Assembly: GCA_963735085.1 (NCBI GenBank)
Contig: CAVTJP010000005.1
Location: forward strand, 1,116,001 to 1,180,000
Source of the DNA: DATJGR01 sp963735085
Lineage (GTDB): Bacteria > Pseudomonadota > Gammaproteobacteria > Pseudomonadales > Azotimanducaceae
Reading direction: 5' to 3'
DNA length: 64,000 bases
Below the pieces are notes generated by a model. That model was not told where the DNA came from and made no database searches. It worked only from the letters and a program-made list of their open reading frames with translations. Shown in pieces: positions 23,714 through 32,785 of the stretch. A program made the position numbers and the translations under genes. Position 1 is the stretch's first letter. Every line of letters starts with the position of its first letter.

Positions 23714-23770
23714 GACGCGATTGCTCCGTTAAATCCAGTAGCTCGAAAAATGGATACCGAGTGTCATCGC

Positions 23771-25375
23771 CTATGAGTGCGCTTCAGCTTCCGTAATCAC
23801 CGGAGGGTGAGTGAACGAGTGATACGGTGCCGGCGACGGAATCGTCCATTCGAGTCCGTGCGCGCCCTCCCAGACACGATCGGTCGCAGGCTTGCCGCTA
23901 CGAATCGCCTTGATGACGATGAACAGGAAGAATACCTGTGAAAATCCGAACATGAAGGCGCCGATACTCGAGATCATATTGAAATCGGCAAACTGCAACG
24001 CATAGTCGGGGATACGGCGTGGCATACCCGCGAGACCGGAGAAATGCATCGGGAAGAACAGTACGTTGACGCTGATGAACGACAGCCAGAAGTGCAGTTT
24101 GCCGAGTGATTCATCGTACATACGCCCACACCATTTCGGCAGCCAGTAATAGACTGCCGCGATAATTCCGAACAATGATCCCGGCACCAGCACGTAGTGG
24201 AAGTGGGCCACGATGAAATAGGTGTCTTGGTACTGAAAGTCGACGGGCGCCATCGCCATCATCAGGCCGGAGAAACCACCGATTGTGAACAGGATGACGA
24301 ACGCAATCGCAAACAGCATCGGCGTCTCGAATGTCATCGAACCGCGCCACATCGTCGAGATCCAGTTGAAAACCTTTACGCCCGTTGGGACCGCGATCAA
24401 CATCGTTGAGTACATAAAGAACAGCTCACCCGCAAGCGGCAACCCGACGGTAAACATATGGTGCGCCCAGACGATGAACGACAGAAACGCGATTGATGCG
24501 ACCGCGTACACCATCGAGTCGTAGCCGAACAGCGGCTTGCGCGCAAATGTCGGGATGATCTGCGAGATCACACCGAACACCGGCAGAATCATGATGTACA
24601 CCTCAGGGTGGCCAAAGAACCAGAAGATGTGCTGGAACATCACTGGATCGCCGCCCCCGGCTGCGTTGAAGAAGCTGGTATGAAAGTGCACGTCGAACAA
24701 CATCATGGTCAGGACGCCCGCCAGCACCGGCATCACCGCGAGCAACAGATAAGCGGTGATCAGCCACGTCCACACGAACAACGGCATCTTCATCAAGGTC
24801 ATGCCTGGCGCCCGCATGTTCAGGATTGTCGCGATGATGTTGATCGAGCCCATGATCGAAGACGCGCCCGCCATGTGCAGCGAAAATATGAAGAACGTTA
24901 CGCTGAGCGGCGCATAGGTTGTCGACAGCGGTGCATAGAAGGTCCAACCGAAATTCGGACCGCCGCCGTTCATGAACAGCGTTGAGAGCAGCAGGGAGAA
25001 TGCGAACGGCAAAATCCAGAACGACAGGTTATTCAGCCGCGGCAGCGCCATGTCGGGCGCACCGATCATCATCGGCACCAACCAGTTCGCTAGGCCCACG
25101 AGCGCTGGCATGATCGCGCCGAACACCATGATCAGGCCGTGCATCGTCGTCATCTGGTTGAAGAATTCGGGCTCGACAAACTGCAGCCCGGGCTGAAACA
25201 GTTCCGCGCGAATGACCAGCGCAAAGGTGCCACCAATTAGGAACATCAGAAAGCTGAACCACAGGTAAAGCGTTCCGATATCTTTGTGGTTGGTGGTGAA
25301 CAACCAGCGGGTAATCCCCTTGGCGGGACCGTGGTCGTGATCCGAGTGGTCGTGTGCCTCGATGACTGCGCTCAT
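23771..25375 (-). CDS. ctaD: Cytochrome c oxidase subunit I (aa3 type)
   Basis: A 534-residue heme-copper oxidase catalytic subunit with about twelve helices. GHPEVY carries the CuB His-Glu and cross-linked Tyr region, WAHHMF supplies two CuB histidines, HFHYVL supplies the heme a and a3 ligands, and IAVPTGVKVF keeps the K-channel Thr and Lys. These place it in the A1 oxidase group. It reduces oxygen to water and pumps protons. Co-directional with coxB (10-bp gap) and ctaE. Confidence 0.97.
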   Translation of the reverse strand: MSAVIEAHDHSDHDHGPAKGITRWLFTTNHKDIGTLYLWFSFLMFLIGGTFALVIRAELFQPGLQFVEPEFFNQMTTMHGLIMVFGAIMPALVGLANWLVPMMIGAPDMALPRLNNLSFWILPFAFSLLLSTLFMNGGGPNFGWTFYAPLSTTYAPLSVTFFIFSLHMAGASSIMGSINIIATILNMRAPGMTLMKMPLFVWTWLITAYLLLAVMPVLAGVLTMMLFDVHFHTSFFNAAGGGDPVMFQHIFWFFGHPEVYIMILPVFGVISQIIPTFARKPLFGYDSMVYAVASIAFLSFIVWAHHMFTVGLPLAGELFFMYSTMLIAVPTGVKVFNWISTMWRGSMTFETPMLFAIAFVILFTIGGFSGLMMAMAPVDFQYQDTYFIVAHFHYVLVPGSLFGIIAAVYYWLPKWCGRMYDESLGKLHFWLSFISVNVLFFPMHFSGLAGMPRRIPDYALQFADFNMISSIGAFMFGFSQVFFLFIVIKAIRSGKPATDRVWEGAHGLEWTIPSPAPYHSFTHPPVITEAEAHS

Positions 25376-25385
25376 GCCTTAACCC

Positions 25386-26522
25386 CTACTCCTTATGCGT
25401 TGCAACATAGTCGAGAACATCCTTGGGCTCGGTCGTGTCGCTCGTATTGTTGCCCCACGAGTGACGCTCGTACTGCACCACCGCAGCAATTTCCGCGGCA
25501 TTCAACTGTTTGCCGAATGCCTGCATTGCAGTGCCCGGCACGCCGTAATACACGCGATGAAGGTGCGCATCGCGAGGACCGGTCGCAATCTTGCTGCCCG
25601 CCAGGGCAGGGAATGTCGGCGGAAGACCTTTGCCGTTCAACTGGTGGCAGGCCGAGCAGTTCTTCGCAAAAACCTCTTTGCCCATCGTCATGAGCTGCGC
25701 AACGGTGAACGTCTCATTCGCCATCTTTTCTCGTTCCGCATACGCGGTGCGCTGTGTGCTGTACCAGGTTTCGAACTCCGCTTCCGGCACGGCGCGAATG
25801 ACGATCGGCATGAAGCCGTGGTTAGTGCCACACAACTCAGAGCACTGGCCGCGGTAGATGCCGGGCTTGTCCACGACAGCCCAGGCGTCGTTCATAATCC
25901 CCGGAATAGCGTCGCGCTTGATGCCGAAATCGGGCACCGCGAATGAGTGGATGACATCGTTACCCGTGACCAGGAACCGGACTTTCTTTTTCGTCGGGAT
26001 TACCAGCGGGTTATCGACCTCGAGCAGATAGTACTCACCCTTCGGCACTTTGTTGTGGATTTCGTCCTGCGATGTTGCGATGTTGCTAAAGAACGAAAGC
26101 GTAGGCTTATGTTGGTCATCGAGATATTTGTACTGCCACTTCCACTGGTATCCGCGGACTTCGATGCTCAAATCCTGGCCGCCCGTGTCGTACATTTTGA
26201 TCAAAGTTGCGGTTGCCGGGATGGCCATCCCAACGAGAATCAACAGCGGGATGATCGTCCAGAGGATTTCGACGCGGGTGTTCTCGTGGAATTGAGCGGG
26301 CACGGCTCCCACTGACTTACGGTGCGCGTATATAGAATACCCCATCGCTCCGAAGACGATCACGCCAATGACGCAACAGATATAGAATACGAGCATGTGC
26401 AGGTCGTAAATTTCGTGCGAGATCACCGTCGCACCGCGTCGCAAGTTGAATTCGTCCGCCCACACCGCACTGGCCGACGCCGCAATGCAAACCCCTGCCA
26501 GAATGCGCATCAGAAGATTCAT
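25386..26522 (-). CDS. coxB: Cytochrome c oxidase subunit II with fused cytochrome c domain
   Basis: A 378-residue protein. It has a signal peptide (about 1-22), two transmembrane helices (about 43-62 and 85-106) and the CuA cupredoxin domain with all ligands: His192, Cys227, Glu229, Cys231, His235 and Met238 (CSELCGTNHGFM). A C-terminal cytochrome c domain follows with CSACH at 289-293. The fused heme takes electrons directly from soluble cytochromes, as in caa3-like subunits. ATG 26522 precedes the signal peptide directly; a start at 26555 would add eleven polar residues. First gene of the cox operon. Confidence 0.95.
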   Translation of the reverse strand: MNLLMRILAGVCIAASASAVWADEFNLRRGATVISHEIYDLHMLVFYICCVIGVIVFGAMGYSIYAHRKSVGAVPAQFHENTRVEILWTIIPLLILVGMAIPATATLIKMYDTGGQDLSIEVRGYQWKWQYKYLDDQHKPTLSFFSNIATSQDEIHNKVPKGEYYLLEVDNPLVIPTKKKVRFLVTGNDVIHSFAVPDFGIKRDAIPGIMNDAWAVVDKPGIYRGQCSELCGTNHGFMPIVIRAVPEAEFETWYSTQRTAYAEREKMANETFTVAQLMTMGKEVFAKNCSACHQLNGKGLPPTFPALAGSKIATGPRDAHLHRVYYGVPGTAMQAFGKQLNAAEIAAVVQYERHSWGNNTSDTTEPKDVLDYVATHKE

Positions 26523-26845
26523 GTTCACCTTGGTACCTTGCTCTTGGGTTGCCACGATCGCGCCCGTCTCGACCGAGCATTACTATCTTTGTCGCGGTGA
26601 ATGCTCCTGACCGGTTCCGTACCGAGACCGGTTCGGCAATCCTGCAGAGCATATGCGCGACTTCGTTCGGCTCAAGGGTTCGTGACGCCCTCTATGAGCC
26701 AATCGCAGCTTGGTCGAACATGCAATAAGCAATCAAGCCGCTGGGAAGCTTCGCGATTATAGCTATAGCGACGCACTTTGAAACCTCAACCTGTACGTCG
26801 TGGCGAACGACTTGACGCGTTCGAAGCATCAATGCCACCACTCCA
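26523..26845 (-). promoter_or_regulatory. Intergenic region upstream of the cox operon
   Basis: No gene is supported in this stretch. Read on the minus strand it holds a TATAAT hexamer (26761 down to 26756), a candidate -10 for coxB, but no convincing -35 at the expected spacing. Two direct ACCGGTTC copies occur near 26608-26636. The leader to coxB would exceed 200 nt, so control in the 5' untranslated region is possible. Nothing resembling a known riboswitch was recognised. Confidence 0.35.
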
Positions 26846-27076
26846 TCATTCGAAAGGGATGTCTTTGAACTCTATCAGCACAATCGCGGCTTTGTTCGAA
26901 GTCTCGGCATCCGAAGCCGGCGCATCGGCCGAGCCCCAACCAACGGAGCCTTCATCCTCTCGGCCACACGCAACGCATCGTTGCAACCACAAGCCGTTTC
27001 GCTCTTCGATGACGATTCGATCGACCGCCGCACACGCAACGCACACCGCACCCGCGATGAATCGCGCGCGGCTCAT
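26846..27076 (-). CDS. yheV: YheV-like zinc-ribbon protein (DUF2387)
   Basis: A 76-residue protein. The RFIAGAVC start and two CxxC knuckles, Cys12/Cys15 and Cys34/Cys37 (RCVACGRED), match the YheV family of small putative metal-binding proteins. The acidic, Ala/Ser-rich linker and hydrophobic tail also fit. Its ATG overlaps the aroE stop (ATGA), so it is coupled to aroE. The molecular function is not known. Confidence 0.78.
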   Translation of the reverse strand: MSRARFIAGAVCVACAAVDRIVIEERNGLWLQRCVACGREDEGSVGWGSADAPASDAETSNKAAIVLIEFKDIPFE

Positions 27077-27882
27077 CGAAGGCCGTTCAGTCGTCGCAGT
27101 ACGGCGCTACTATCAGGACGAACGCCGTGAAACAGTTGGAATGCTTCCGCAGCCTGTTCAACCAGCATACCCAGACCGTCGACTGCACGTTCCGCGCCGC
27201 GTTCGCGCGCCCAACGACAGAATGGTTCCGCGTTGCGTCCATAAACCATGTCGTACACCAAGCTACCGGCGACAACCACATCGGGTACTCGCGGCACCGC
27301 TCCGGTCAACCCTGCCGAGGTGCCATTGATGACGATGTCGAACGGATCCGATAGCGCTTGGACCTCTGCTACCCGAACGCGAGGGTCTTCGAAACGCTCC
27401 TGCAGCATTTGCGCGCGCGCAATAGTTCGATTCGCGACTACTACGCTGTCCGGACCGGCCCCGAGCAGCGGACCTAGAATGCCTCGGACGGCACCACCCG
27501 CGCCGAGAATCAATACGCGTTTGTTCGCGACCTCGCAGCCCAGGTTGATCGTTAGGTCTCGCAGCAACCCAATACCGTCAGTGTTGCATCCGCGGAATCC
27601 TCTCTCCAAGGCAACGATGGTGTTCACAGCACCTGCGGAACCCGCGTACTGGTCGCGCTCCGTAACCCAGTCGAACGCGGCCTCTTTGAAAGGCAGCGTA
27701 ACGTTGACGCCATCCAAGCCGCTTTCAAATAGAGCCCGCAGAGTACTAACGAAGCTATCGAGGGGTGAAAGTATGGCTTCGTATTCGAGCTTCAGGTCGG
27801 TCTGATCCGAGAACATCTGGTGGATGCGCGGCGACAAACTGTGTCCGATCGGGTTGCCGATGACGGCGTAACGTGACGTCAT
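27073..27882 (-). CDS. aroE: Shikimate dehydrogenase AroE
   Basis: A 269-residue NADP-dependent enzyme of the shikimate pathway. The substrate site has NPIGHSLSPRIH (10-21), the catalytic Lys66 (NVTLPFKEAAFD) and Asp102 (NTDGIGLL). The nucleotide-binding loop is LGAGGAVRG (126-134). The ATG overlaps the tsaC stop by 4 bp, and the gene is coupled downstream to yheV. Confidence 0.95.
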   Translation of the reverse strand: MTSRYAVIGNPIGHSLSPRIHQMFSDQTDLKLEYEAILSPLDSFVSTLRALFESGLDGVNVTLPFKEAAFDWVTERDQYAGSAGAVNTIVALERGFRGCNTDGIGLLRDLTINLGCEVANKRVLILGAGGAVRGILGPLLGAGPDSVVVANRTIARAQMLQERFEDPRVRVAEVQALSDPFDIVINGTSAGLTGAVPRVPDVVVAGSLVYDMVYGRNAEPFCRWARERGAERAVDGLGMLVEQAAEAFQLFHGVRPDSSAVLRRLNGLR

Positions 27883-28436
27883 CTAAACCGCGCTCCCGAC
27901 CTCGCATCGTGGATGCGACTAGGGGCAGGTTCACCCGCTACTACGCCGTGCAACAGATAGTCGATTCGCCCTGAAAAGTAGTGCCTGACAGCCAGTTCAG
28001 TTCGCGCCGCGGGACGACTGCTCGGATTTGCCGACGTTGATACGAGAGCGCCGCCGAAAGCGACGCAAAGGGCGCGCGCCTGCGCGTGCCCGGGAACTCG
28101 AACTGCGACACTCTCGCGCCCGCCTGTAATCCACGCTGGAAATTGGCAATTTGGAACGAGCCACGATTCGGGGCCGGGCCAAGTGCGCCGGACACGTGCT
28201 GCGTCGACTTCACTCAGGGCCGATATTTCTGCCGAAAAGTAGGACACATCGGCACCGATGACGATCAGACCCTTGGACACGGAGCGCCGCTTGAGCAGCA
28301 GCAGTCGAGTGACCGCGTCGACGTTGAACGGATCGCACGCCAGGCCCCAGACGGCCTCGGTGGCGTGGGCAACAAGCCCGCCCGCCCGCAATACGGTGGC
28401 TGCAATCCTCAAGTGAAAGGCGTCGTTCGAACGCAA
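27879..28436 (-). CDS. tsaC: Threonylcarbamoyl-AMP synthase TsaC (Sua5/YrdC family)
   Basis: A 185-residue single-domain YrdC/TsaC protein. The threonine/ATP site motifs are ATEAVWGLACDP (25-36), KRRSVSKGLIVIG (49-61) and STSANPSS (133-140). It makes threonylcarbamoyl-adenylate for the t6A37 modification of ANN-decoding tRNAs. Its place next to aroE and dprA is the same as in Pseudomonas and E. coli relatives. Confidence 0.93.
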   Translation of the reverse strand: MRSNDAFHLRIAATVLRAGGLVAHATEAVWGLACDPFNVDAVTRLLLLKRRSVSKGLIVIGADVSYFSAEISALSEVDAARVRRTWPGPESWLVPNCQFPAWITGGRESVAVRVPGHAQARALCVAFGGALVSTSANPSSRPAARTELAVRHYFSGRIDYLLHGVVAGEPAPSRIHDARSGARFR

Positions 28437-28443
28437 TGGCGTA

Positions 28444-28944
28444 TCAACCGCCTCGTAGTTGCCCGAGCGTCTTATTCTGTTGTTCTAAACGTGTCGTGTT
28501 GGTGGCTCGGTCCGCGTGTAGACGCGCTGCTAACGCCTCGTCCTGCAGCGCCAATATCTGGGCCGATAGATACGCGGCGTTCTTCGCGCCCGCTTTGCCG
28601 ATCGCAACCGTCGCCACCGGGATACCGCCCGGCATCTGAACAGTCGATAGAAGTGCATCGAATCCACCTAGGGAGCCTGCATCGAGCGGTACGCCTATCA
28701 CCGGCCGAATCGTCACGGCAGCCACCGCTCCAGCGAGATGGGCCGCCATCCCTGCGCCGCAAATGAACGCGCTGCAACCGCGTTTTTCGGCATCGACGAC
28801 ATAATCGATGGTCGCTCGAGGCGTTCGGTGTGCCGATGTGACACGCACCTCGCAACGAACGCCCAGTGACTCCAAGGTATCTGCGGCCCCTTGCATGACC
28901 GGCCAGTCGGACTCCGAACCCATCAGGATCGCGACCCACGTCAT
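28444..28944 (-). CDS. purE: N5-carboxyaminoimidazole ribonucleotide mutase PurE
   Basis: A 166-residue class I PurE. The signature residues MGSESDWPVM (8-17) and SAHRTP with the catalytic His are present, as is AGMAAHLAG. It rearranges N5-CAIR to CAIR in purine synthesis. No purK accompanies it in this window. The start overlaps the dprA stop by 4 bp, so its placement between dprA and tsaC looks like an insertion into an otherwise conserved order. Confidence 0.95.
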   Translation of the reverse strand: MTWVAILMGSESDWPVMQGAADTLESLGVRCEVRVTSAHRTPRATIDYVVDAEKRGCSAFICGAGMAAHLAGAVAAVTIRPVIGVPLDAGSLGGFDALLSTVQMPGGIPVATVAIGKAGAKNAAYLSAQILALQDEALAARLHADRATNTTRLEQQNKTLGQLRGG

Positions 28945-30020
28945 CTCATATCTCTGCTTGTCGGTGGCCGCCGAATATAACCGCCGCGATGGGTCTCCAC
29001 AAACCCATCCATTTCTAGCTCCACAAGTCCACCAAGAACTTCGTCGACAGGCATCGCCAGCGACGCCACGATGACGCTCAATGAGGAAACGGTGGTTGGG
29101 ACCGCAGCCAGAATTCTTGCCAATCGGGCATCATCAGGTGCGTCGCGCCGAGCGGCAATTGTCAGTTGCAACCCAAACGCTTCGAGCACATCTGTCACGT
29201 TTTCCACCAGCGCCGCGCCCTGTTTTATCAGCCGATGACATCCCCCGTGTTGGCCATCAGACACCGCCCCCGGGACTGCCATCACCTCTCGACCCTGCTC
29301 CAGCGCCATCCTGGCGGTAATCAACGTCCCGCTTTTGAGCGTCGCTTCAACGACGACAACGCCTGCGGCGAGGCCACTGATGATCCGATTGCGTTCGGGA
29401 AAATTGCCCCGTGTTGGCGGGTTGTATGGCGGGTATTCGCTCACCACGGCGCCGGATGCGGCAACGATCTGCACCGCCAGGCCCCGATGGCTCGGTGGAT
29501 AGATGCTGCCGTGTCCACCCCCTACCACTGCAACGGTCGACGCGCCCGCATCGAGCGCCCCGCGATGAGCACAGCCATCGATCCCCAATGCCAGCCCGCT
29601 CACGATTACCGCTCCCGCACCCCCTAGGTCTCTGGCCAACGCCCTAGCAGTTACCCGCCCGGATACCGAAGCACGCCGACTACCGATGACCGCAACGCAG
29701 ATTGGCTTCGCCAGCGCAGCGACGCAGCCTTGCACGAACAGCGCGATCGGCGGATCGGGCACCGCGGCCAGGTGCGCCGGAAACTCCGCATCGCCGATTC
29801 GCACAACTCGTATGTCAAAGCGCTCGAGCGCGCGCTGCTGATGCGCCACATCCGCTCTGCGTAACGGTTCCAGACCAAAATCTACCTTCAGCCGAGTAGT
29901 CGCCTCATCAAGCGTACCGCCAGAGCGCCACGTATCTGCGACAACGCGTCGCACCAGACGGCGATCGGCGCCATGACTCGATAGCAATGCCAGTAGCGCG
30001 GTGAGTTCTTTCGGATGCAA
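28941..30020 (-). CDS. dprA: DNA-processing protein DprA
   Basis: A 359-residue protein. An N-terminal SAM-like helical domain precedes the Rossmann DprA core (VIGSRRASVSGRVTARA, VSGLALGIDGCAHRGAL, SEYPPYNPPTRGNFPERNRIISG). A C-terminal winged helix follows (about 295-352). DprA loads RecA on incoming single-stranded DNA during natural transformation. The initiator is TTG at 30020; an in-frame stop lies a few codons upstream, so no longer start is available. Confidence 0.93.
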   Translation of the reverse strand: MHPKELTALLALLSSHGADRRLVRRVVADTWRSGGTLDEATTRLKVDFGLEPLRRADVAHQQRALERFDIRVVRIGDAEFPAHLAAVPDPPIALFVQGCVAALAKPICVAVIGSRRASVSGRVTARALARDLGGAGAVIVSGLALGIDGCAHRGALDAGASTVAVVGGGHGSIYPPSHRGLAVQIVAASGAVVSEYPPYNPPTRGNFPERNRIISGLAAGVVVVEATLKSGTLITARMALEQGREVMAVPGAVSDGQHGGCHRLIKQGAALVENVTDVLEAFGLQLTIAARRDAPDDARLARILAAVPTTVSSLSVIVASLAMPVDEVLGGLVELEMDGFVETHRGGYIRRPPTSRDMR

Positions 30021-30086
30021 ATCGTGGACGGCCTCAATCGAACCAACCGACTAAAGCTTGCAACAGATGTGAAAGATGTAGGACGA

Positions 30087-30106
30087 AACGCACCCGTGCG
30101 TGCGTT
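30087..30106. repeat. Hairpin between LysM gene and dprA
   Basis: AACGCAC and GTGCGTT are 7-bp inverted arms around six bases in the 108-bp gap between the LysM protein gene and dprA. A second, wider inverted pair (GCACCC at 30090 and GGGTGC at 30113) overlaps it. Only a short TTTC follows on the minus strand, so it is at best a weak terminator or attenuator ahead of dprA. Confidence 0.3.
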
Positions 30107-30128
30107 GTTGCTGGGTGCTCGTGCGTGA

Positions 30129-31193
30129 TTAGGGGTTCTTGACCTCGTCGCCCACAGCAAGCGGCCGCTCGGCGGCCAACACGAGTCCATACGACAATTT
30201 TTTGAACACGCGGAACACCATCAGGAGTCCAGCCCGCTCCGACGGTAACTGAACAGTGCTATTCGCGATGCGGTCTTTGACGAGCGCGCCGCGTTTGTAT
30301 ATGGCGAGCACGTTTCCGGAGGCGAGGCCCTCGCGCTCGCCCCGATCAAGCACGACCACATCGTATTGGCCAACTTGGGTTACGCCGCCGAACACCGCGA
30401 TCAACTCTCCATCGACCTGACTGGACGGCGCGCTAGGATAGAACGTCGATTCGACTTTCCGCTCTTCGGTCGGCAGTACGCGATCGCCGATTTGCACTTC
30501 TTCGCGCGAGCTGGTGACGAAGAACGTTGTGATGTCGCCTTCAGATGCGATCACGCGTCCAAGCCCAATATACGTGGCTTCCAGACCCAATACTTCGTTG
30601 GTATGTGGGTCGTGGTACAGCGTGCCCTTTCGAACGAAACTGTACGATTCACTTTCGGGTAATGCGCCACGTACGTAGAGGCGGTCACCCGCTCCTACAA
30701 CTAAGCGCTCACTGTCGCCTTGGATCACGTACGGCGCAGCGTCCAGCACTGCAGGCGTCACCACCCTGTTCTGAACCAGGAATCCCTGAATCGCGTCGAG
30801 ATTGATTGCGGGAATTGCCGATTCAAGCGGCGTCGCTCGAATGTGTGGCGAAAGCTTGACGTCGGTGGAAGGCGACGCCTTATAAGTTCGCGATGCGTCA
30901 CCGCGGTCAAGCACCAAAGCCGGTTTGCCGTTGATGTAAACCAATCGTATGGTGTCGCCTGGGTAGATTAGGTGCGGATTCTCAATCTGCGGATTGGCGC
31001 GCCACAGTTCCGGCCACTCCCAGGGCTTCTGCAAAAACTGGCCGCTGATCCCCCAAAGCGTGTCGCCTTTCTTTACGGTGTACGATTCGGGATGATCTGC
31101 CCGCAGATATGGTTCGAGATTCCCTGTGGATTGTGCCCAAGCTGCCATTGCGAACAACGCCGCGCCGAGCAAAACTGGGACTGATTTCCACAT
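30129..31193 (-). CDS. LysM domain-containing exported protein
   Basis: A 354-residue protein. The signal peptide is about 1-20 (VLLGAALFAMAAWA). One LysM peptidoglycan-binding domain lies at about 37-84 (YTVKKGDTLWGISGQFL, ending YPGDTIRLVY). A long region of unknown fold follows, with repeated beta-like stretches. ATG 31193 has an AAAGGA site eight bases upstream. It is the conserved LysM gene paired with divergent def in Pseudomonas-like genomes. Role presumed at the cell wall or periplasm. Confidence 0.88.
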   Translation of the reverse strand: MWKSVPVLLGAALFAMAAWAQSTGNLEPYLRADHPESYTVKKGDTLWGISGQFLQKPWEWPELWRANPQIENPHLIYPGDTIRLVYINGKPALVLDRGDASRTYKASPSTDVKLSPHIRATPLESAIPAINLDAIQGFLVQNRVVTPAVLDAAPYVIQGDSERLVVGAGDRLYVRGALPESESYSFVRKGTLYHDPHTNEVLGLEATYIGLGRVIASEGDITTFFVTSSREEVQIGDRVLPTEERKVESTFYPSAPSSQVDGELIAVFGGVTQVGQYDVVVLDRGEREGLASGNVLAIYKRGALVKDRIANSTVQLPSERAGLLMVFRVFKKLSYGLVLAAERPLAVGDEVKNP

Positions 31194-31318
31194 GTTTTGA
31201 ATCCTTTTATGATAGGGGGTCGCGCGGTGAGCACGGCTGATCCACAGGCAGAAAATCATTAGCGTTCTGAATCTTAGCAGCACAAATTGCACCAATACTA
31301 GAGATAGATCACACCCCA

Positions 31319-31822
31319 ATGGCACTGCTGAACATCCTTGAGTATCCCGATCCCCGACTACGAACGATAGCAACGCCTGTCGATCGAGTTGACGGGCGAA
31401 TACAGCGCCTGATCGACGACCTCTTCGAAACGATGTATGCCGCTCCGGGCGTCGGACTCGCTGCCAGCCAGGTCAACGTGCACCAGCGCATCATCGTCGT
31501 CGATGTTTCCGAGAAACGTGATACGCCCTACGCATTCGTCAACCCGACCATCGATGTGTTGGACGGGGAGCAGGAGTCTGAGGAGGGATGTCTTTCCGTT
31601 CCTGGCTTTTACGAACTGGTCAAGCGCGCCGAACACATACGGGTCCGGGCACTGGATCGCGACGGTGCCACCTTCGAACTGGAAGCGGATGGCATGTTGG
31701 CCGTCTGCATCCAACATGAATGCGACCATCTCGAGGGCAAACTTTTCGTCGACTACATATCGGGCCTGAAACGCCAGCGCATCCGCAAGAAGCTGGAAAA
31801 GCAGCATCGCGTCGGCGTCTGA
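31319..31822 (+). CDS. def: Peptide deformylase
   Basis: A 167-residue metalloenzyme that removes the N-formyl group from nascent proteins. All three family motifs are intact: GVGLAASQ (44-51), EGCLS (89-93, metal Cys91) and HECDH (133-137, two metal His and the catalytic Glu). It diverges from the LysM gene, and fmt follows three bases after its stop, giving the usual def-fmt-rsmB order. Confidence 0.97.
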   Translation: MALLNILEYPDPRLRTIATPVDRVDGRIQRLIDDLFETMYAAPGVGLAASQVNVHQRIIVVDVSEKRDTPYAFVNPTIDVLDGEQESEEGCLSVPGFYELVKRAEHIRVRALDRDGATFELEADGMLAVCIQHECDHLEGKLFVDYISGLKRQRIRKKLEKQHRVGV

Positions 31823-31825
31823 CCG

Positions 31826-32785
31826 ATGCCATCAACCTACCCGCACCGACACAGGCTCGGGTTCGCAGGCACACCGCCGTTCGCGGCCACCATATTGCTA
31901 TCACTTCTAGGCCGCCACGAAGTCGCGGTCGTTTACTGTCAGCCAGCTCGACCGACCGGGCGTGGCCGCAAGCTTTCGCAGTCGGCCGTAGAGGAGGTCG
32001 CCCGTTCCAACAATATTGCCGTGCGCACGCCTACGACCCTGCGTGAGGAAGCAGCGGTATTGGCGGCGGATGGACTCGACGTGCTGGTCGTTGCTGCCTA
32101 CGGACTTATCCTGCCAAAACGCATTCTCGACGTACCACGACATGGGTGCATCAACGTCCACGCGTCCTTGTTGCCGCGCTGGCGCGGGGCCGCCCCAATT
32201 GAGCGCTCAATCATGGCGGGGGATACCATGACGGGCATATCAATTATGCAGATGGACGAGGGATTGGATACCGGGCCTGTCCTGCTGCGGACAGAGTGCG
32301 CAATTCGCGACGGTGACACGGGCGACTCGCTGCGTGAACGTCTGGCGACGCTAGGGAGCAAAGCCCTCGCGAACTGTCTGGAGCAACTTGGCGTCGCTTG
32401 CGCCCAACCACAACCGGATGCCGGCGCTACCTATGCCAGCAAATTGTTGCCCGAGGATTCGCGGATCGACTGGGCCGCATCAGCCACGGACATTGCCTTG
32501 AAAATTCGCGCCTTGAATTCGCGGCAGCCCGCGTGCTGTTGGGTTGGCGGCGAGCGTGTACGACTACTGTTTGCGACAGCGCTTCCGATGCAACCGGATG
32601 CCGCGCCCGGCACTGTCATTTCAATCGATCGGAGTGGGTTGATCATCGCGTGCGGCGCGGGATGCTTACGCGTCACGCAAATTGCCCTGTCCCGTGGAAA
32701 GGGCACGCCGATGGATGTCGCATCGCTCATCAACGGCTATGCCGATCTCATTCGCGCCGGACAGTCGCTTGCCAAATCGTCCTAA
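31826..32785 (+). CDS. fmt: Methionyl-tRNA formyltransferase
   Basis: A 319-residue enzyme. The N-terminal formyltransferase domain keeps Asn110 and His112 (INVHASLLPRWRG) and Asp148 (MDEGLDTGPVL). The C-terminal OB-like domain runs from about 210 and includes YASKLLPEDSRIDW. It formylates initiator Met-tRNA, the counterpart of the upstream deformylase. The 3' end overlaps the start of rsmB. Confidence 0.95.
   Translation: MPSTYPHRHRLGFAGTPPFAATILLSLLGRHEVAVVYCQPARPTGRGRKLSQSAVEEVARSNNIAVRTPTTLREEAAVLAADGLDVLVVAAYGLILPKRILDVPRHGCINVHASLLPRWRGAAPIERSIMAGDTMTGISIMQMDEGLDTGPVLLRTECAIRDGDTGDSLRERLATLGSKALANCLEQLGVACAQPQPDAGATYASKLLPEDSRIDWAASATDIALKIRALNSRQPACCWVGGERVRLLFATALPMQPDAAPGTVISIDRSGLIIACGAGCLRVTQIALSRGKGTPMDVASLINGYADLIRAGQSLAKSS

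Noticed and set aside
26556..26845. Possible small gene or regulatory RNA upstream of coxB
   Set aside because: No coding frame with family resemblance and no stable hairpin with a T-run was found, only a -10-like hexamer.
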